Assembly: GCF_900236475.1 (NCBI RefSeq) | Contig: NZ_LT963352.1 | Coordinates: 682,001-746,000 of the forward strand | DNA length: 64,000 nt | Direction of reading: 5' to 3' | Source of the DNA: Streptomyces chartreusis NRRL 3882 | GTDB lineage: Bacteria > Actinomycetota > Actinomycetes > Streptomycetales > Streptomycetaceae | Shown: positions 8,140 through 16,889 of the stretch, piece after piece | How the letters are laid out: each line of letters starts with the position of its first letter | How positions within the stretch are numbered: position 1 is the stretch's first letter | Made by a program: the position numbers and the translations under genes | The notes under the pieces: generated by a model | What the model was told of the DNA's origin: nothing | What the model saw: the letters and a program-made list of their open reading frames with translations, nothing else | Database searches by the model: none

Positions 8140-10119
8140 TCAGCCGGTGCCCTCGGCGGCAGCGCGCTGCCAGGCCGTCTCCCGCAGCAGGCGCAGGCCG
8201 TTCAGCCCGACCAGGACCGTGGAGCCCTCGTGGCCCGCGACGCCCAGCGGCAGCGGCAGGTTTCCGGCCAGGTCCCAGACGACCAGGCCCGCGATGAACA
8301 CCCCGGCGATGACGAGGTTCTGCACGACCAGCCTGCGCGCGCGGCGGGAGAGGGCGACGGTGGTGGGGACCGCCGCGAGTTCGTCGCGCACGATGACGGC
8401 GTCGGCGGTCTCCAGGGCGAGGTCGGATCCCGCCCGGCCCATGGCGATCCCGGTGTGGGCGGCGGCCAGGGCGGGTGCGTCGTTGACGCCGTCCCCGACG
8501 ACCAGCACCTTGCGGCCCGCGCTCTCCATCTCCTGAACGGCCGCCAGCTTGTCCTGCGGCAACAGCCCGGCGCGCACGTCGTCGATGCCGGCCTCGGCAG
8601 CGAGGTGTGCGGCGGCCCGGGGGTTGTCGCCGGTGAGGAGCGCCGGGGCGGTGCCGGTGAGCGTGGTGAGCGCGGCGACGGTGGCGGCGGCGTCCGGGCG
8701 CAGCCGGTCGGCGATGCCGAGCAGTCCGGCGGGGGCCCCGTCGACGAGGACCAGGACGGCGGTGCGGCCGGACTCCTCCAGTTCCCCGGCGACGGCGGCG
8801 GCCGTGCCGCCCGAGTCGTCCAGCAGGCGTGCCGGGGCACCGACGGCGACCGTACGGCCCTTCACGACGGCGGTGACTCCCACGCCGGGAGCGGAGGTGA
8901 AGTCCTCCGCGCCGGGGAGGTCGAGACCGCGCTCGCGGGCCGCGTCCACGACCGCCCGGGCCAGCGGATGCTCACTGGGCCGCTCGGCCGCCGCCGCCAG
9001 CGTCAGCAACCCGCCCTCGTCCAGGGCGGATCCGGCCAGCGGCCGGACATCGGTGACGCGCGGGCTGCCCTCGGTCAGCGTGCCGGTCTTGTCCAGCGCG
9101 ACCGCGTCCGTCTGGCCGAGCCGCTCCATCACCACGGCCGACTTCACCAGCACACCGTGCCGTCCGGCGTTGGCGATGGCCGACAGCAGGGGCGGCATGG
9201 TCGCCAGCACGACCGCGCAAGGCGAGGCCACGATCATGAACGTCATGGCGCGCAGCAGGGAGTCGGTGAGCTGTGCGCCGAAGGCGAGCGGCACCAGGAA
9301 GACGGCCAGGGTCGCGGCCACCATGCCCAGCGAGTAACGCTGTTCGACCTTCTCGATGAACAGCTGGGTGGGTGCCTTGGTCTCGGACGCCTCCTGCACC
9401 ATCCGGACGATCCGGGCGATCACCGAGTCGGACGCGTCGCGCTCGACGCGGATCCGCAGGGCGCCGGTGCCGTTGAGGGTGCCGGCGAATACCTCGTCGC
9501 CCGGTTCCTTCGCCACGGGGAGCGGCTCGCCGGTGATGGTCGCCTGGTCCACGTCGCTCGCCCCGTCCAGCACGCGGCCGTCGGCGCCGACGCGCTCACC
9601 GGGGCGGACGAGGACGGTGTCGCCGACCGCCAGCTCCTCGACGGGAACGGTCTGTTCGCCGCCGTCCGGGGTCAGCCGGGTGGCCGTGGCGGGGGCGAGG
9701 TCGAGCAGGCCGCGGACGGAGTCGGCGGTGCGGGCGGTGGCCAGCGCCTCCAGCGCGCCGGAGGTGGCGAAGATGACGATGAGCAGGGCGCCGTCCATGA
9801 CCTGCCCGATCGCCGCCGCGCCCAGTGCGGCGACGACCATCAGCAGGTCGACGTCGAGGGTGCGCTCCTTGAGCGCCTTGAGCCCTTCCCAGCCCGGCTC
9901 CCAGCCGCCCGTGACGTACGACAGGGCGTAGAGCGGGCCCCAGGTCCAGGCGGGTGCGCCGGTCAGCTGCAAGGGCAGCGCGAGCAGGAAGAGGACGGTG
10001 GCCGCCGCGGCCCAGCGCGCCTCGGGGAGCGCGAGCACACGGGTACGCCGCCGGGGCACGGTCCCGGTGCGCGGGGGCTCCGCCCGGTCGACCGGCTGCG
10101 GCGTGAGGGTGGAGGTCAT
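8140..10119 (-). CDS. P1B-4-type heavy-metal-translocating ATPase (Co/Fe/Ni/Zn/Cd exporter)
   Basis: A 659-residue integral membrane pump from the ATG at 10119, which has GAAGGACC upstream. Visible motifs in order: actuator loop TITGEPLP, transmembrane ion site SPC in IVASPCAVVLATMPP, phosphorylation site DKTGTLTEG, nucleotide-domain SEHPLARAVV, hinge GDGVNDAPALAAAH, and a last-helix HEGSTVLVGLNGLRLL. The SPC plus HEGST pair defines subgroup P1B-4 (CoaT, CtpD, PfeT), which lacks the CPC copper motif and N-terminal metal-binding domains; none is seen here either. It should export a divalent cation such as Co2+, Fe2+ or Ni2+. A longer start at 10170 would add MCSCM, but lies in the operator. 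Confidence 0.93.
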   Translation of the reverse strand: MTSTLTPQPVDRAEPPRTGTVPRRRTRVLALPEARWAAAATVLFLLALPLQLTGAPAWTWGPLYALSYVTGGWEPGWEGLKALKERTLDVDLLMVVAALGAAAIGQVMDGALLIVIFATSGALEALATARTADSVRGLLDLAPATATRLTPDGGEQTVPVEELAVGDTVLVRPGERVGADGRVLDGASDVDQATITGEPLPVAKEPGDEVFAGTLNGTGALRIRVERDASDSVIARIVRMVQEASETKAPTQLFIEKVEQRYSLGMVAATLAVFLVPLAFGAQLTDSLLRAMTFMIVASPCAVVLATMPPLLSAIANAGRHGVLVKSAVVMERLGQTDAVALDKTGTLTEGSPRVTDVRPLAGSALDEGGLLTLAAAAERPSEHPLARAVVDAARERGLDLPGAEDFTSAPGVGVTAVVKGRTVAVGAPARLLDDSGGTAAAVAGELEESGRTAVLVLVDGAPAGLLGIADRLRPDAAATVAALTTLTGTAPALLTGDNPRAAAHLAAEAGIDDVRAGLLPQDKLAAVQEMESAGRKVLVVGDGVNDAPALAAAHTGIAMGRAGSDLALETADAVIVRDELAAVPTTVALSRRARRLVVQNLVIAGVFIAGLVVWDLAGNLPLPLGVAGHEGSTVLVGLNGLRLLRETAWQRAAAEGTG

Positions 10120-10166
10120 CGAGGGTCCTTCAGGCGGGGGCGCGTGCCTCCCCACCATACAGGAAC

Positions 10167-10192
10167 ACATGAAGACTGATTCATGTCTTCAT
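10167..10192. promoter_or_regulatory. Nested palindromic operator upstream of the metal ATPase
   Basis: Two overlapping perfect inverted repeats lie 48-73 bp before the ATPase start: ACATGAA-N6-TTCATGT (10167-10186) and ATGAAGAC-N8-GTCTTCAT (10169-10192). TGAA-N6-TTCA-type sites are typical of ArsR/SmtB metal sensors. No ArsR gene lies next to it, so the sensor would be encoded elsewhere. The binder is inference. Confidence 0.65.
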
Positions 10193-10250
10193 TCTCGATC
10201 GGGCGTGCGGTGCCTCCGTCAGGGCTCGCGCACCAGCCCGGTGAGGTGCG

Positions 10251-12314
10251 TCAGCCGCCCCGGACGCCGACCTCGTAGAGGGAGTAGCCCCAGCCGGTGC
10301 CGCGTTCCAGGCCCTGGACGCGTACGTACCTGGCCGGGGTGCCGGCGAATCTCGCGGTGTCCAGGCCGCCGTCGCCCGCTGTCGTGGACCAGGCGGTTCG
10401 CCACTTCACTCCGTCGGCGGAGAGCTCGACGCGGTACGACTTCGCGTACGCGCGCTCCCAGTCGAGGGTGACCCGCTCGACGAGCCGCGTGGAGCCGAGG
10501 TCGAGCTGGTACCACTGGTCGTCGCTCCAGTCGCTCGCCCAGCGGGTGCCGCGGTCGCCGTCGACGGCCCGGTGCGGTTCGTAGCTCGTGAACAGGCTCC
10601 ACTCCGAGGAACTGGCCGACGCGGTGGCGCCGCGCGCCAGATCGACTCCGGCCTTGTGGTTCTCCGAGGCCTTCCAGGTGTCGAGGTAGGACTCGGCGCC
10701 GCGGAAGAGGTCGTCGACCACGTCCCGGCCGCCGACTCTGCGGATGTCCTCGATCCAGTCCGGGACCAGACCGTAGTGGGCGGCTCCGTCGGTGTTCAGG
10801 TCCCAGGTGCGCTCGCCGGTGGTCTGCCGGTCGATGACCGAGCCCCCGTCGACGCTCTTGAAGGGGTACGTGACCTTGTCGGGGGCGTCCGCGCCGCGCG
10901 GTCCCGGCCAACCGCCGACGCCGTTCATGTCGGTGCCGTACCCGTAGCCCACGCCGTACTTGTCGCGCAGCGCCTCCGTGCGCTTCGCCTCCGAGACGAA
11001 GCCCTCGGAGCCGTGCATGTACTGGGCGATGAAGCCGCCGAGGCCGTAGACCCGTTCGGTCCAGTCCAGGTCCATCCAGCTGTGCGAGGAGAGCACGCCG
11101 GGGTAGGACTCGGCCTCGAAGATGTCGAGCACCCGGCCGGTGGCCTTGACGCTCATGTGGTCGATCTCCAGCATCATCCCGCGTCGCATCATGCCGCGGA
11201 CGGCGTATTCGCCGAGTCCGGTGAGTCCGCGGACGTTGCACTGGGCGTCCGCGTTGTAGGAGGGGACCCGCACACCCTCCGGGAGCTTTTTCTCGGCTTC
11301 GGCCGCCGCCGCGTTGCCGATGGGGTTGTCGGCTTGCGGTCCGGCGCACTTCTCCGTCCTCCAGAAGGTGCCGGTGGACAGGAACTGGCCGACGTTGATG
11401 GCCGTTCCGAGGGTGCCCGAGTCGAAGCGGACACCGCACAGCGCGTTGTCGAACTTGTGGCACAGGAACATGCTGCGCACGCCCAGCGCGTACAACTCGT
11501 CCAGGCCCTTGTCGATGTCGGCCCTGCTGCACTGCGCGATGTCCAGGACCTGCTTGCAGCCGAAGGGCTCGGAGGTCTCGACGCCGAGGACGACCGCGAG
11601 CTTGCCCTGCTCGATCACCTCACGGGCCTGCGCGCTGTCGGTGACGATCCGGAACCAGCCCTTGCCGGGCCCGCCGTACATCCTGTCCACGAAGGACTGC
11701 ATGTCGTACGTCAGTTTGGCCTGCAGCCGGATGGACGTCATCTCGTCGCAGCCGCGGTCCTTGAAGAAGTACACGGAGCAGATGACGCCGTTGGTGACGA
11801 GGTCGTTGACCAGTACCCGCTGACCGCCGCGCCAGGCCCGCTCCACCCAGGCGTAGTAGTTCTGCTGGTGGGTCAGCGAGTCGTGGGCCGGCCAGTCCTC
11901 GAAGGTGGGCCAGCCGACCGGGTCGTGTTTGCCGTCGCCGCCGTTGGTGATGAAGTCGAAGATCGCGAGCGAGCCGTCCGGGTAGTGCTCCGGGCAGTCC
12001 TTGAGCGCGTCGGCGACGCCCCGCTCGGAGAACGGCTTGCCGCAGATCAGACGGCCGCCGAAGGCCTCGTTGGCGAAAATGTGGTCGTGCGCGTCGACGA
12101 AGCCGCGCACTTCGCCGCTCGCGTCGGTGCCGGTGAAGGGCTCGCCCGTGACGTTGATCCGGGAGTCCGGGGCGGGCCGTGCGGTCGGGTTCCACCAGTC
12201 GGTTCCGGCCGCCGAACTCGGCGTCGGGCCCAGCGCGACGGCCAGCACGAGCAGGAGGAGCGACACGACGGTGACGTTCTTGCGTCTGCGGTACGGGCGT
12301 CCGGCACTGGTCAC
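10251..12314 (-). CDS. Secreted M19-like amidohydrolase with C-terminal discoidin (F5/8 type C) domain
   Basis: A 687-residue protein. The GTG at 12314 is chosen over the GTG at 12320 because GAGG lies 8 nt before it. The N-terminus has an RRRK cluster, a hydrophobic stretch VVSLLLLVLAVALG and a SSAAG cleavage site, so Sec export is likely. The catalytic part has FVDAHDHIF, FLCHKFDN, EIDHMSVK and VLSSHSWMD, resembling the metal-binding His/Asp pattern of peptidase M19 (renal dipeptidase) and related amidohydrolases. From about residue 545, ARGATASASSSEW through the C-terminus is a galactose-binding-like F5/8 C domain. It may act on cell-wall or extracellular peptides or sugars; the substrate is unknown. 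Confidence 0.75.
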   Translation of the reverse strand: MTSAGRPYRRRKNVTVVSLLLLVLAVALGPTPSSAAGTDWWNPTARPAPDSRINVTGEPFTGTDASGEVRGFVDAHDHIFANEAFGGRLICGKPFSERGVADALKDCPEHYPDGSLAIFDFITNGGDGKHDPVGWPTFEDWPAHDSLTHQQNYYAWVERAWRGGQRVLVNDLVTNGVICSVYFFKDRGCDEMTSIRLQAKLTYDMQSFVDRMYGGPGKGWFRIVTDSAQAREVIEQGKLAVVLGVETSEPFGCKQVLDIAQCSRADIDKGLDELYALGVRSMFLCHKFDNALCGVRFDSGTLGTAINVGQFLSTGTFWRTEKCAGPQADNPIGNAAAAEAEKKLPEGVRVPSYNADAQCNVRGLTGLGEYAVRGMMRRGMMLEIDHMSVKATGRVLDIFEAESYPGVLSSHSWMDLDWTERVYGLGGFIAQYMHGSEGFVSEAKRTEALRDKYGVGYGYGTDMNGVGGWPGPRGADAPDKVTYPFKSVDGGSVIDRQTTGERTWDLNTDGAAHYGLVPDWIEDIRRVGGRDVVDDLFRGAESYLDTWKASENHKAGVDLARGATASASSSEWSLFTSYEPHRAVDGDRGTRWASDWSDDQWYQLDLGSTRLVERVTLDWERAYAKSYRVELSADGVKWRTAWSTTAGDGGLDTARFAGTPARYVRVQGLERGTGWGYSLYEVGVRGG

Positions 12315-12576
12315 AGCCACGTCCTCGGTCGGCGGGATGGCGGGGCCGACGTACCGGCCGTCCGCGACCGCGAAGGCCGGGGAACGACGGCCGGGTTGTC
12401 ATGACCTCATCCAAGGTGCGACGAGGATGGCCACTACCGCTTCACGAGTCAAGGGCCCGGGACGGACGACCTACTGACGGGTCATCAGCCACCGGTGCCG
12501 GAGCCGGTTCGCCCCGGGACCTCCGGAGGTGGCCCCGAACCCCCCGGCGCGACCGGCACCAGGGGGCGTGACGCCG

Positions 12577-14016
12577 TCATCGCACCGGCACCGCGACGTA
12601 CTGGTACTCCAGGAACTCGTCGATGCCGACCCGCCCGCCCTCACGGCCGAGCCCGGACTGCTTGACCCCGCCGAAGGGCGCGGCCGGGTTGGAGACGAGG
12701 CCGGTGTTCAGGCCCACCATGCCCACCTCCAGACCTTCGCTGACGCGCAGGCCGCGGTCCAGCCCCTGGGTGAAGACGTAACCGACGAGACCCCAGGGCG
12801 TGTCGTTGGCCCGGCGCAGGACCTCGTCCTCGTCGTCGAAGGTGAGGATCGCGGCCACGGGTCCGAAGATCTCCGTGTCCATCAGGCGGCTCTCGGGAGA
12901 GACGTCCGTGAGCACGGTCGGCGGGTAGAAGCAGCCCGGCCCTTCGGGCGTACGGCCGCCGACGAGGACCCGGGCGCCGCGCTCCACCGCGTCGGCGACG
13001 AGTTCCGCGACCTTGGCGCGTCCGGCGGCGTCGATCAGCGGGCCGACGTCGACGCCGTTCCGGGTGCCGGGGCCCACCACCAGCGCGCCCATCCGCTCGG
13101 CGAGGCGGCGCCCGAACTCCTCGGCCACCGAGCGGTGCACGAAGAAGCGGTTGGCGGCGGTGCAGGCCTCGCCCATGTTGCGCATCTTGGCGACCATCGC
13201 GCCGTCCACGGCCACGTCCAGATCGGCGTCGTCGAAGACGATGAACGGCGCGTTGCCGCCCAGCTCCATCGACGTCCGTACGACGGTGTCGGCGCACTGG
13301 GCGAGCAGGATCCGGCCGACGGCCGTGGAGCCGGTGAAGGACAGCTTGCGGATCCGGCCGCCGCGCAGCAGCGGTTCGCAGACCTCTCCGGCGCGGGAGG
13401 TGGTGACGACGTTCAGCACGCCGTCCGGCAGCCCGGCCTCCTTGAGGATGCCGGCCAGGGCGAGGCTGGAGAGCGGGGTCTGCGGGGCCGGCTTGAGGAT
13501 CATCGTGCAGCCCGCCGCGATCGCCGGGCCGATCTTGCGGGTGCCCATGGCCAGCGGGAAGTTCCACGGCGTGATCAGCAGGCAGGGCCCGACCGGGCGG
13601 CGGGAGAGCAGCATGCGATTGCGCCCGTCGGGCAGCGTGCCGCACCCGCCGTCGATGCGGACGGCCTCCTCGGAGAACCAGCGGAAGAACTCGGCGGCGT
13701 ACGCCACCTCTCCCCTGGCCTCGGCGAGCGGCTTGCCCATCTCGGACGTCATCAGGTGGGCGAGCTCGTCGGTGCGCTCCAGGATGAGCTCGTGGGCGCG
13801 GCGCAGGATCTCGCTGCGTGCCCGGGGCGCCGTACGCGCCCACTCGGCCTGGGCCTGGACGGCGGCCTCCTCGGCGAGCCGTGCGTCCTTGGGGCCGGCG
13901 TCGGCGACGTGGCAGAGGATCTCGCCGGTCGCGGGGTCGTCGACGGGCATCGTGGCGCCGTCCGCGGCGTCCACCCAGGCACCGCCGATGAACAACTGGG
14001 TCAGTACCTCGGTCAT
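12577..14016 (-). CDS. gabD: NAD(P)-dependent succinate-semialdehyde dehydrogenase
   Basis: A 479-residue aldehyde dehydrogenase from the ATG at 14016 (AGGAGAG upstream). ALDH landmarks: TPWNFPLAMGTRKIGPAIAAG, KPAPQTPLSS, the NAD-binding FTGSTAVGR, the catalytic glutamate in MELGGNAPF, EIFGPVAAIL and the C-terminal PFGGVKQSGLGREGG. The usual catalytic cysteine falls in NMGEACTAANRFFV. Closest by pattern to GabD, which oxidises succinate semialdehyde to succinate. Its ATG overlaps the stop of the flavo-FeS gene (ATGA), and gabT is two genes upstream, giving a GABA or omega-amino-acid shunt. Related semialdehyde substrates are possible. Confidence 0.88.
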   Translation of the reverse strand: MTEVLTQLFIGGAWVDAADGATMPVDDPATGEILCHVADAGPKDARLAEEAAVQAQAEWARTAPRARSEILRRAHELILERTDELAHLMTSEMGKPLAEARGEVAYAAEFFRWFSEEAVRIDGGCGTLPDGRNRMLLSRRPVGPCLLITPWNFPLAMGTRKIGPAIAAGCTMILKPAPQTPLSSLALAGILKEAGLPDGVLNVVTTSRAGEVCEPLLRGGRIRKLSFTGSTAVGRILLAQCADTVVRTSMELGGNAPFIVFDDADLDVAVDGAMVAKMRNMGEACTAANRFFVHRSVAEEFGRRLAERMGALVVGPGTRNGVDVGPLIDAAGRAKVAELVADAVERGARVLVGGRTPEGPGCFYPPTVLTDVSPESRLMDTEIFGPVAAILTFDDEDEVLRRANDTPWGLVGYVFTQGLDRGLRVSEGLEVGMVGLNTGLVSNPAAPFGGVKQSGLGREGGRVGIDEFLEYQYVAVPVR

Positions 14017-16889
14017 GATGTCTCTCCTGTGTGATCGGCGGCGGGGTCGAGGAGTTCCGCGAGGTGCAGGGCCCGGGTGCCCTGGGCGCCGGCGAGGTGG
14101 TCGATCTGGGTGGCGCAACTGAAGCCGTCGGCGACGACGGGGCGTCCGTCGAGGGCGTCGAGGCGGGGCTTGAGGGCCAGGTCCGCGACGGCCATCGAGG
14201 TGTCGTAGTGCTGTGCCTCGAAACCGAAGTTGCCGGCGAGTCCGCAGCAGCCCTCGGCCTCGTCGACATCGCGGACGCCGAGGCGGCGCAGCAGGTCGGC
14301 GGGGCGGCGGCCCTTGAAGGTGGCGTACTCGTGGCAGTGGGTCTGGAGCACGACGTTCCCGGGCAGCGGCGGCGGGCTCCAGCCCTGGTCGGCCAGGTCG
14401 GTCAGGGCTCCGGTGAAGGTGTGGACGCGGTCGGCGACGCGGCGGGCGGCATCGGTGCCGAGCAGTTCGGGCACGTCGCGTTTGAGGGCGGCGGCGCAGC
14501 TGGGTTCGGCCACGACGATGGGCCGGTCGTCGCCGTCGTCGAGGGCGTCGACGGTTCGGGCCATGATGGTGCGGGCGGTGTTCAGCTGCCCGGTGCTGAC
14601 CCAGGTCAGTCCGCAGCACAGGCCGTCCCGGGGCGTGCAGGGGACGCCGGCGTCGGCCAGGACGCGGCTGGCGGCTCCCGCGACCTCGGGGCGGAAGGCG
14701 CGGGTGAAGCTGTCCACGAACAGCACCGCCTTCGCCGGCCCTGCTGCCTTGGACGCGCGCAGGATCCGGCGCAGGGCGCGCCGGGAGGCGAAGGCGGGGA
14801 TCCTGCGCTTCGTCGTGACGCCGCCGAGACGGGCGAGCAGCGTGCCGAACGGTCCGCGCAGCAGGGCGTTGATCGGTCGTGCGGCGTATCCGGCCAGGGC
14901 GGACGTCCTGGGCAGCCAGCCCAGTGAGTAGTGGGAGCGGGGGCGCAGGCGGCCCTTGTAGTGCTGGTGGAGGAACTCCGCCTTGTAGGTGGCCATGTCG
15001 ACACCGACCGGGCAGTCGCTGGAGCAGGCCTTGCAGGACAGGCACAGGTCGAGGGCATCGCGCACCTCGGACGAGCGCCAGCCGTCCTGGACGGCCTCGC
15101 CGCGCACCATCTCCTGGAGCAGCCGGGCCCGGCCGCGGGTGGAGTCGTTCTCCTCGCCGGTGGCCCGGTAGCTCGGGCACATCACCCCGCCCGCGTCACT
15201 GCGGCAGCGGCCCACACCGACGCAGCGGCGCACGGCGCCCGCGAAACCGTCCTCGTCGTGCGGGAAGCCGAACGTCGTCTCCACCAGCGGGAGTTCACGC
15301 AGAGCGAGATCCGCGTCCAGCGGGGCCGGGTCGACGATCACGCCGGGGTTGAGCAGCCCGTCGGGGTCGAAGGTCTGCTTGAACGCGGCGAACGCGGCGA
15401 TCATGCGGTGGCTGTACATGACCTCGAGCAGCTCACTACGGGCGCGGCCGTCGCCGTGCTCACCCGACAGCGTGCCGCCGTGCCCGACCACCAGCGCCGC
15501 CGCCTCGGTCAGGAACCGGCGCATGACCGTCCGGCCCGTCTCGCTGGCGGGATCGAAGTCGATGCGCACGTGCACGCAGCCCGCGCCGAAGTGCCCGTAC
15601 AGCACGCCGGTCAGCTGGTGCGAGGCCAGCAGTTTGCGGAAGTCGCGCAGGTAGGAGGCCAGGTTCTCCGGCGCGACGGCCGCGTCCTCCCAGCCCGGCC
15701 AGGACTCCCCGCCGTCCACGAGCCGGGCGGCCAGCCCGGCCCCGTCCTCACGCACCCGCCACAGCGAACGGCGCTCTGCCGGGCTCTCCACGACCCGGCC
15801 GCCGGTCATCCGCCCCCGGGCCCTGAGCACATCCAGCAGCTCGGCGGCGCGGGCGTTCACCGCGGCCTGGTCGTCGCCTTCGAGCTCGACGTACAACCAG
15901 GCCCGTCCCTCGGGCAGCCCGGTCACCGAATCCGCACCACGGCGGGCGCGCATGGTGGCGACGATCGCCTCGTCCATGCCCTCCACCGCACTGGGCGACC
16001 AGCGCAGGATCTCCGGTACGTCCTCGGCCGCCTCGACCACATCCTCGTAGCCGAGGGTCAGCAGCGTGGATGCCTGTGCGGTCGCCACCAGGCGGACCGT
16101 CGCGGCGGTGACGACCGCACAGGTGCCCTCAGTGCCCACGAGCGCGCGGGACACGTCGAAGCCGTTCTCCGGCAGCAGATGATGCAGCTGGAACCCGGAC
16201 ACCTGACGCGGGATCCGGCCCAGCTCGGTACGGATCAGCGCCAGGTTGCCCTCCACCAGCCGCCGGAGGTCCGCTTCGAGCCGGGCGACGCGCCGCACAG
16301 CCTCCGCGTCGCCCGGCTCGGCGGCCCGCAGCCCCGAGTGGTCGGCCACGGCCCGCACGCCGTCGGCCGTCACGATCTCCAGGGCCTCGACGTGGCCGCT
16401 GGTCCGCCCGTCGCGCACGGACCGGTTCCCGCACGCGTCGTTGCCGATCATGCCGCCGAGGGTGCAGCGGCTGTGCGAGGACGGGTCGGGTCCGAAGTCG
16501 AGCCCGTGCGGGGCGGTCGCGCCGCGCAGGGCGTCGAGGACGACGCCGGCCTCGACGCGTGCGGTGCGGGCCGCCGGGTCGATGTCCAGGATCCGGTTCA
16601 TGTACCGGGAGAAATCCAGCACGACACCGGGCCCGACCGCGTTGCCGGCCATGCTGGTGCCACCGCCCCGGGCCGTGACCGGAACACCCGTCTCGCGGCA
16701 GGCCCGCAGCACCGCGACCACGTCGTCGGCGGTGCGCGGGTAGGCCACGGCCCGGGGCGGCACACGGTAGTTGGAGGCGTCGTAGGCGTAGGGGCCCGTC
16801 GCCCCCGGGCCGGTCTCCACCCGCAGGCCGGGCGCGATCTCGGCGATACGGGCCGTGAGACCCGCCAGGTCGCGGGTGGTGGTGGTCAT
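14013..16889 (-). CDS. FAD-linked oxidase/iron-sulfur protein, D-2-hydroxyacid dehydrogenase-like
   Basis: A 958-residue fusion of a GlcD-type flavoprotein and a GlpC-type electron-transfer unit. N-terminal FAD_binding_4: VTARGGGTSMAGNAVGPGVVLDFS and GMIGNDACGNRSVRDGRTSGH; FAD-oxidase C domain to about residue 540 with HGGTLSGEHGDGRARSELL. Then 4Fe-4S clusters in CVGVGRCR...CPSYR and CLSCKACSSDCPVGVDM, and two CCG-type redox motifs (DGLCCGLTWVSTG, EGCCGLAGNFGFE). This architecture matches YdiJ/D-2-hydroxyglutarate dehydrogenases. Located between gabT and gabD with ATGA overlaps on both sides, it may oxidise a hydroxy acid, such as D-2-hydroxyglutarate or gamma-hydroxybutyrate, feeding the same route. 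The exact substrate is inference. Confidence 0.85.
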   Translation of the reverse strand: MTTTTRDLAGLTARIAEIAPGLRVETGPGATGPYAYDASNYRVPPRAVAYPRTADDVVAVLRACRETGVPVTARGGGTSMAGNAVGPGVVLDFSRYMNRILDIDPAARTARVEAGVVLDALRGATAPHGLDFGPDPSSHSRCTLGGMIGNDACGNRSVRDGRTSGHVEALEIVTADGVRAVADHSGLRAAEPGDAEAVRRVARLEADLRRLVEGNLALIRTELGRIPRQVSGFQLHHLLPENGFDVSRALVGTEGTCAVVTAATVRLVATAQASTLLTLGYEDVVEAAEDVPEILRWSPSAVEGMDEAIVATMRARRGADSVTGLPEGRAWLYVELEGDDQAAVNARAAELLDVLRARGRMTGGRVVESPAERRSLWRVREDGAGLAARLVDGGESWPGWEDAAVAPENLASYLRDFRKLLASHQLTGVLYGHFGAGCVHVRIDFDPASETGRTVMRRFLTEAAALVVGHGGTLSGEHGDGRARSELLEVMYSHRMIAAFAAFKQTFDPDGLLNPGVIVDPAPLDADLALRELPLVETTFGFPHDEDGFAGAVRRCVGVGRCRSDAGGVMCPSYRATGEENDSTRGRARLLQEMVRGEAVQDGWRSSEVRDALDLCLSCKACSSDCPVGVDMATYKAEFLHQHYKGRLRPRSHYSLGWLPRTSALAGYAARPINALLRGPFGTLLARLGGVTTKRRIPAFASRRALRRILRASKAAGPAKAVLFVDSFTRAFRPEVAGAASRVLADAGVPCTPRDGLCCGLTWVSTGQLNTARTIMARTVDALDDGDDRPIVVAEPSCAAALKRDVPELLGTDAARRVADRVHTFTGALTDLADQGWSPPPLPGNVVLQTHCHEYATFKGRRPADLLRRLGVRDVDEAEGCCGLAGNFGFEAQHYDTSMAVADLALKPRLDALDGRPVVADGFSCATQIDHLAGAQGTRALHLAELLDPAADHTGETS

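Noticed and set aside
10120..10170. Longer start of the metal ATPase adding MCSCMVG, which looks like a metal-binding cysteine pair
   Set aside because: The start lies in the palindromic operator, no ribosome site precedes it, and the ATG at 10119 has a good one.
8089..10179. A 696-codon open frame antisense to the metal ATPase
   Set aside because: No recognisable motifs; the opposite strand has all P-type ATPase signatures.
12415..12576. GC-rich inverted repeats between the secreted hydrolase and gabD considered as a terminator
   Set aside because: Short palindromes such as CCTCCGGAGG occur, but no long stem is placed properly after gabT-gabD or before the hydrolase; too weak to call.
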